Part shown: in pieces, positions 58,131-64,000 of the stretch
Layout: each line of letters begins with the position of its first letter
Numbering within the stretch: the stretch's first letter is position 1
Assembly (NCBI RefSeq): GCF_016217785.1
Contig: NZ_JACRGA010000012.1
Location: 12,317 to 76,316, forward strand
Length of the DNA stretch: 64,000 nucleotides
Source: Methanobacterium sp.
GTDB taxonomy: Archaea; Methanobacteriota; Methanobacteria; Methanobacteriales; Methanobacteriaceae
Direction of reading: 5' to 3'
Made by a program: the position numbers and the translations under genes
Notes under the pieces: model-generated
The model's database searches: none
What the model saw: only the letters and a program-made list of their open reading frames with translations
Told to the model about the DNA's origin: nothing

Positions 58131-58319
58131 AAGGGATGAACCTCCTAAATTTATTATATCGTAATTAGATATATACAATTATGATATATAATTTTTAATA
58201 TATTAGTTTGTGGTTATACAACTCCCAAAAATATTAAAAATAAACAACACCAGACTAACAATATATCTAAAGAAATTTGAATGGTTAAGGAAATTTGAAT
58301 GGTTATTTTGGTGTAGTTT

Positions 58320-59078
58320 ATGCCCGCTGAATCTGAATATGATGTAAAAAATTATTGGGAAATGTTAGACCGGCAAAAGGGAATCATCAGCGAAAATGAA
58401 CAGCTGAATCTCTTAAACTCCCGGATTACTATCATTGGCTGTGGAGGGATAGGTGGAGCCACAACTGAGATGCTGGCCAGAATGGGGGTTGGAAAGCTTC
58501 GAATAGTTGATAAAGATGTTTTTGAAATATCCAACATTAACCGACAGCTCATGAGCAACTTAAAAAGTGTGGGAATGCCAAAAACTCAGGTAACTGCAGA
58601 AAGACTTGAATCTATTAACCCTTCCATAGAGGTTGAAGCTTTTAACGAGGAACTGAATGATAAAAACGTTTTAAAAATCTTAAAAGGGAGCCAGATCGTG
58701 ATTGACGCTCTGGACAACCTTTTAACCCGTATTATTGTGAGCAGGTGTAGTGAAAAGTTGGATATTCCCTTTATCCACGGAGCCATCCATGGTACCATGG
58801 GCCAGGTTACTGTTTTTAACCGTTCCACACCATCTTATGAAGAATTATTTAAATTACCCTCACAGGGAGAAGAATTAACCAGTGAAATCATTTCAAAGGT
58901 TTCCAGCCTCAGTAAAGAAGTTCCACCAGTAATCGGACCAGTGCCCAATATAGTGGGGTGTCTCCAGGCCTTTGAAGCCATTAAAATCATTACAGGTAAA
59001 GGAACTCCCATAATAGCCCCTCGTGTGCTGATGTTTGATTTGATGAAAGAAGAAGCATTTTCAGTGGTTCGTTTTTAA
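58320..59078 (+). CDS. ThiF/MoeB/HesA-family E1-like protein without zinc cysteines
   Basis: 252 aa. Adenylating fold with TIIGCGGIGGATTEML nucleotide loop, VDKDVFEISNINRQL with Asn-Arg pair, VIDALDN and the end block NIVGCLQAFEAIKIITGKG. The two CxxC pairs that bind zinc in MoeB and ThiF are absent, since the region between 170 and 200 has no Cys. Can activate a ubiquitin-like sulfur carrier or another C-terminus; partner unknown. A 163-base gap separates it from the tandem-repeat and glnA promoter. Confidence 0.82.
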   Translation: MPAESEYDVKNYWEMLDRQKGIISENEQLNLLNSRITIIGCGGIGGATTEMLARMGVGKLRIVDKDVFEISNINRQLMSNLKSVGMPKTQVTAERLESINPSIEVEAFNEELNDKNVLKILKGSQIVIDALDNLLTRIIVSRCSEKLDIPFIHGAIHGTMGQVTVFNRSTPSYEELFKLPSQGEELTSEIISKVSSLSKEVPPVIGPVPNIVGCLQAFEAIKIITGKGTPIIAPRVLMFDLMKEEAFSVVRF

Positions 59079-59151
59079 TTTATAAGTCCAAAATTATTTA
59101 TATCCAAAATTATTTATAAGTCTAAAATATTTATTTATAAGTCCAAAATAT
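59077..59151 (+). repeat. Imperfect TTTATAAGTCCAAAAT repeats before glnA
   Basis: About four copies with periods of 16-20 bases: beginning near 59078, 59097, 59113 and 59134, with one copy missing AAG. Each holds a TTTATA core. They are 130-200 bases upstream of the mapped-by-eye glnA TATA box and follow the ThiF stop. Confidence 0.6.
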
Positions 59152-59286
59152 TGTTTTATTATCTACAAAATGAATGTCATTTCACTTTATACAAAATGAC
59201 TATTATTTTATTTTTTTCGTGTTTAGTTATCTATTTTTAATTGATATGTGCGAAAATTTATCAGTTGAAATTATCATCCACAAACA

Positions 59287-60671
<1,385 letters not shown>

Positions 60672-60680
60672 CCTCCTCTA

Positions 60681-60702
60681 TTTCTTTTTTTTCTTTATTT
60701 TT
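60681..60702 (+). terminator. T-rich terminator after glnA
   Basis: TTTCTTTTTTTTCTTTATTT begins ten bases after the glnA stop and has no strong hairpin. T-rich tracts of this kind end transcription in methanogens. Confidence 0.45.
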
Positions 60703-60915
60703 ATGTCTCATTACCACATTGATGTTTAGAAGTTTCGCATCCCGATTTTAACCATAAGTATTTAAAATCAATCCCAATAATTAAAACTAACATTCTTAAA
60801 TTAATATGATTAAAATACTAGGATTCATTGAATGAAACTGGTATTCTTATAAAATAGAAATGAGATTTCATAAAACTGTAGAATTTTACTGATACTAAAA
60901 TAGAAGGGTGAATCG

Positions 60916-62613
<1,698 letters not shown>

Positions 62614-62666
62614 TTAACCATCCATTTATTTTTAAAGAATTTTTTAAACCAACTATATAAATCAAA

Positions 62667-63158
62667 TCAGTCCACAAATCGTTTATCGGATTTTTTCCCT
62701 TTGACTTCCTGATATTTATCTTCAAACCAACCTATACTCACTTTTTCATTTTTATCCTTATCAAAATAGGGTATGTAGGGCTTCATATCCAGAAGAGGGG
62801 TTCCATCAATTACATCCACATTGGTTATGTATAAGTTGGACCCTTCAATCTTTTCCAGGCCAACCACCGAAATTCCAATGGGATTGGGTCGTTTAGGTGC
62901 TCTTGTTGCAAATATTCCCCTTTTAACCCTATCCAGGAAAGGTTTTACCTCAAGAGAATACCCCTCAGAAAGGTGGAAGTGGTAGATGAGAATTATGTGT
63001 GAGAATCCATCTAAATCTTTCAAACCAGATTTATACTCTTCATTCAGTTCGATCTGTCCTTTAACTCCCCTGGCACCAATAGGTTGTATTGGCATTCCAT
63101 GAGGATCTTTGAAAGGGGAATGTATTATTCCTATGGGATTGTACTGCACTGGGTTCAT
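62667..63158 (-). CDS. trmO: tRNA m6t6A37 methyltransferase TrmO (TsaA/UPF0066)
   Basis: 163 aa from ATG 63158, which has GGTGAT upstream; ATG 63170 adds four residues. Blocks: PIGIIHSPFKDPHGMPIQP, DLDGFSHIILIYHFH, FATRAPKRPNPIGISVVGL and VIDGTPLLDMKPYIPYFD. Family members methylate N6 of threonylcarbamoyladenosine in tRNA-Thr with SAM. C-terminus is short compared with E. coli TrmO, as in other archaea. Confidence 0.9.
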   Translation of the reverse strand: MNPVQYNPIGIIHSPFKDPHGMPIQPIGARGVKGQIELNEEYKSGLKDLDGFSHIILIYHFHLSEGYSLEVKPFLDRVKRGIFATRAPKRPNPIGISVVGLEKIEGSNLYITNVDVIDGTPLLDMKPYIPYFDKDKNEKVSIGWFEDKYQEVKGKKSDKRFVD

Positions 63159-63416
63159 GGTTATCACCATTTAAATAACTTGAATATAAATATAAAGAAT
63201 ATTATCCCCCTAATCAGCTGATTTTAGAGTTTCTATATTAATTTATCCCCCTCTTACTGATTTAGGGGACTGAAGTTTGGAATTTGACTCACTATTATTG
63301 TTTTAAGATTTGAGTAATTTGATGGAAGATTCATGTATAAAGTAAGATACTTATAACATATACACAAATTTGATTTGATATGAGATCCAAATTATAAGAA
63401 TTAATGAGGTGAAGTG

Positions 63417-63698
63417 ATGAAAGAAGCTAAACAAATATGTGCCACTTGTGATGAAATTTGTCATTATATTGAAGAAGAAGTCAAACCAGGGGATACTGTC
63501 AGATTATCTCTAGGACGATGTTACATTCCTGGAAAGGTCGTTACCAACAATGAGGGAGTTATCCAGATCGAAATGGAGAGCGAAATGATTAAAGGTCTGA
63601 GCACAATTGATGTTGCAAAAATGAAAGACTTTCTGGTGGAACTGGAACATGAATGCCCGGATGGAATGTGTTGTACCATAGAAGCAAAGGATGATTAA
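63417..63698 (+). CDS. DUF2097-type protein
   Basis: 93 aa from ATG 63417, with GAGGTGA five bases ahead. Conserved-looking parts: CATCDEICHYIEEEVKPGDTVRLSLGRCYIPGKV and a C-terminal ECPDGMCCTIEAKDD. Cys are spread (six total), so a metal site is possible. I place it in DUF2097, found in methanobacteria; no function known. Confidence 0.7.
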   Translation: MKEAKQICATCDEICHYIEEEVKPGDTVRLSLGRCYIPGKVVTNNEGVIQIEMESEMIKGLSTIDVAKMKDFLVELEHECPDGMCCTIEAKDD

Positions 63699-63821
63699 AA
63701 TTTTTAAAGCTTTTCAATAGATTAATATAAAAGGGGCTCATTAAACAGCTCACCCTTCCATTATTTTTAAATTTATTTGGGTATCGAAAATATCAGCGTA
63801 TGTTTGCTTTACCAATAAAAT

Positions 63822-63845
63822 CGATATGTTTATATATGCATATCG
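63822..63845 (+). promoter_or_regulatory. Inverted repeat enclosing a TATA box upstream of ferredoxin-like gene
   Basis: CGATATG (63822-63828) and CATATCG (63839-63845) form perfect 7-base arms around TTTATATATG, whose core TTTATATA is an archaeal TATA box. A dimeric regulator binding here would compete with TBP. The start codon is 41 bases downstream. Confidence 0.55.
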
Positions 63846-63885
63846 TTAATCTGATTATAGTACAAGTTAAAGGGAAGTGAAGTTT

Positions 63886-64000
63886 ATGGTTGTAGTTATT
63901 GACATGGAAAAATGTGGTCAAATTAAAGACTGCCCTGGTGAAGGATTATGTGTAAAACTCTGTGAACAGGGCGCACTAAAAGATATTGACGGTGAACTAG
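63886..64000 (+). CDS. Ferredoxin-like 4Fe-4S protein, 3' end outside window
   Basis: 38 complete codons: MVVVIDMEKCGQIKDCPGEG then LCVKLCEQGALKDIDGEL. C10, C16, C22 and C26 and the Cys-Glu-Gln-Gly-Ala-Leu motif are those of the first half of a two-cluster polyferredoxin fold in Methanobacteria. GGGAAGTGA lies ahead of the ATG. The name is provisional because the second Cys set is beyond the window. Confidence 0.7.
   Translation, partial: MVVVIDMEKCGQIKDCPGEGLCVKLCEQGALKDIDGEL

Overview
The window reads as the chromosome of a hydrogenotrophic methanogen of the order Methanobacteriales, most likely a Methanobacterium. Support comes from archaeal or methanogen-specific genes in one continuous AT-rich background: methyl-coenzyme M reductase component A2 (atwA), methanogenesis marker 8- and 9-type proteins, F420 biosynthesis (cofE, cofD), archaeal IMP cyclohydrolase (purO), archaeal GTP cyclohydrolase III (arfA), GatDE, archaetidylserine lipid genes, an MsvR-type redox regulator and NrpR. 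A tRNA gene carries an archaeal bulge-helix-bulge intron. I see no integrase, insertion sequence, prophage or CRISPR array.

Layout. 1-2053 (minus): archaetidylserine synthase and decarboxylase plus a DUF515-type membrane protein cut by the window edge. 2054-2485: divergent AT-rich promoter region. 2486-6312 (plus): unknown protein, MreB-like actin, RNase HII, ExbB/ExbD-type pair. 6490-11138 (plus): purO, cofE, small coiled-coil protein, cofD, arfA, Dus-like TIM barrel. 11278-15328 (plus): atwA, marker-9 protein, sirC, hemA, linking MCR activation to early tetrapyrrole (F430) synthesis. 15813-18035 (minus): DUF4013 membrane protein and AAA ATPase. 18476-21567 (plus): hybrid-cluster protein hcp behind a palindromic operator, cupin, small Cys protein and MsvR-type regulator. 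21651-28703 (minus): small protein, endonuclease IV family, trxB, gatE, gatD, DUF2769 protein, Mth212-like AP endonuclease. 28763-37123 (minus): two 2-oxoacid:ferredoxin oxidoreductases with opposite subunit fusions, an AMP-forming acyl-CoA synthetase and an XRE-cupin regulator. 37536-41251: adenosine-specific kinase, unknown proteins, AfpA-like flavoprotein, glmM. 41502-47945: cell-surface glycan or lipid cluster with two GT-C paralogues flanking a surface PIG-L deacetylase, then a DPM1-like GT2 and a flippase-like protein. 48023-57024: OB-fold protein, DNA ligase, a hybrid histidine kinase lacking the expected phosphoacceptor histidine, FilR1-type regulator, ferredoxin:disulfide reductase plus glutaredoxin, thiC, CBS protein, marker-8 protein. 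57228-58130: intron-containing tRNA-Met, a decayed DUF2769 gene and two small paralogous membrane proteins. 58320-64000: ThiF-like E1 protein, glnA with a perfect NrpR operator, nrpR, trmO, DUF2097 protein and the start of a ferredoxin-like protein.

How the genes connect. Nitrogen control is nearly self-contained: nrpR lies just downstream of glnA, whose promoter carries GGAA-N6-TTCC between the TATA box and the expected transcription start. Redox and nitrosative stress genes recur (hcp, MsvR-like regulator, trxB, glutaredoxin, FTR-rubredoxin fusion). Several start codons were moved from the longest open frame to an internal codon with a better Shine-Dalgarno site; the reason is given in each entry. 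All family names are from recognition of sequence motifs without database searches.
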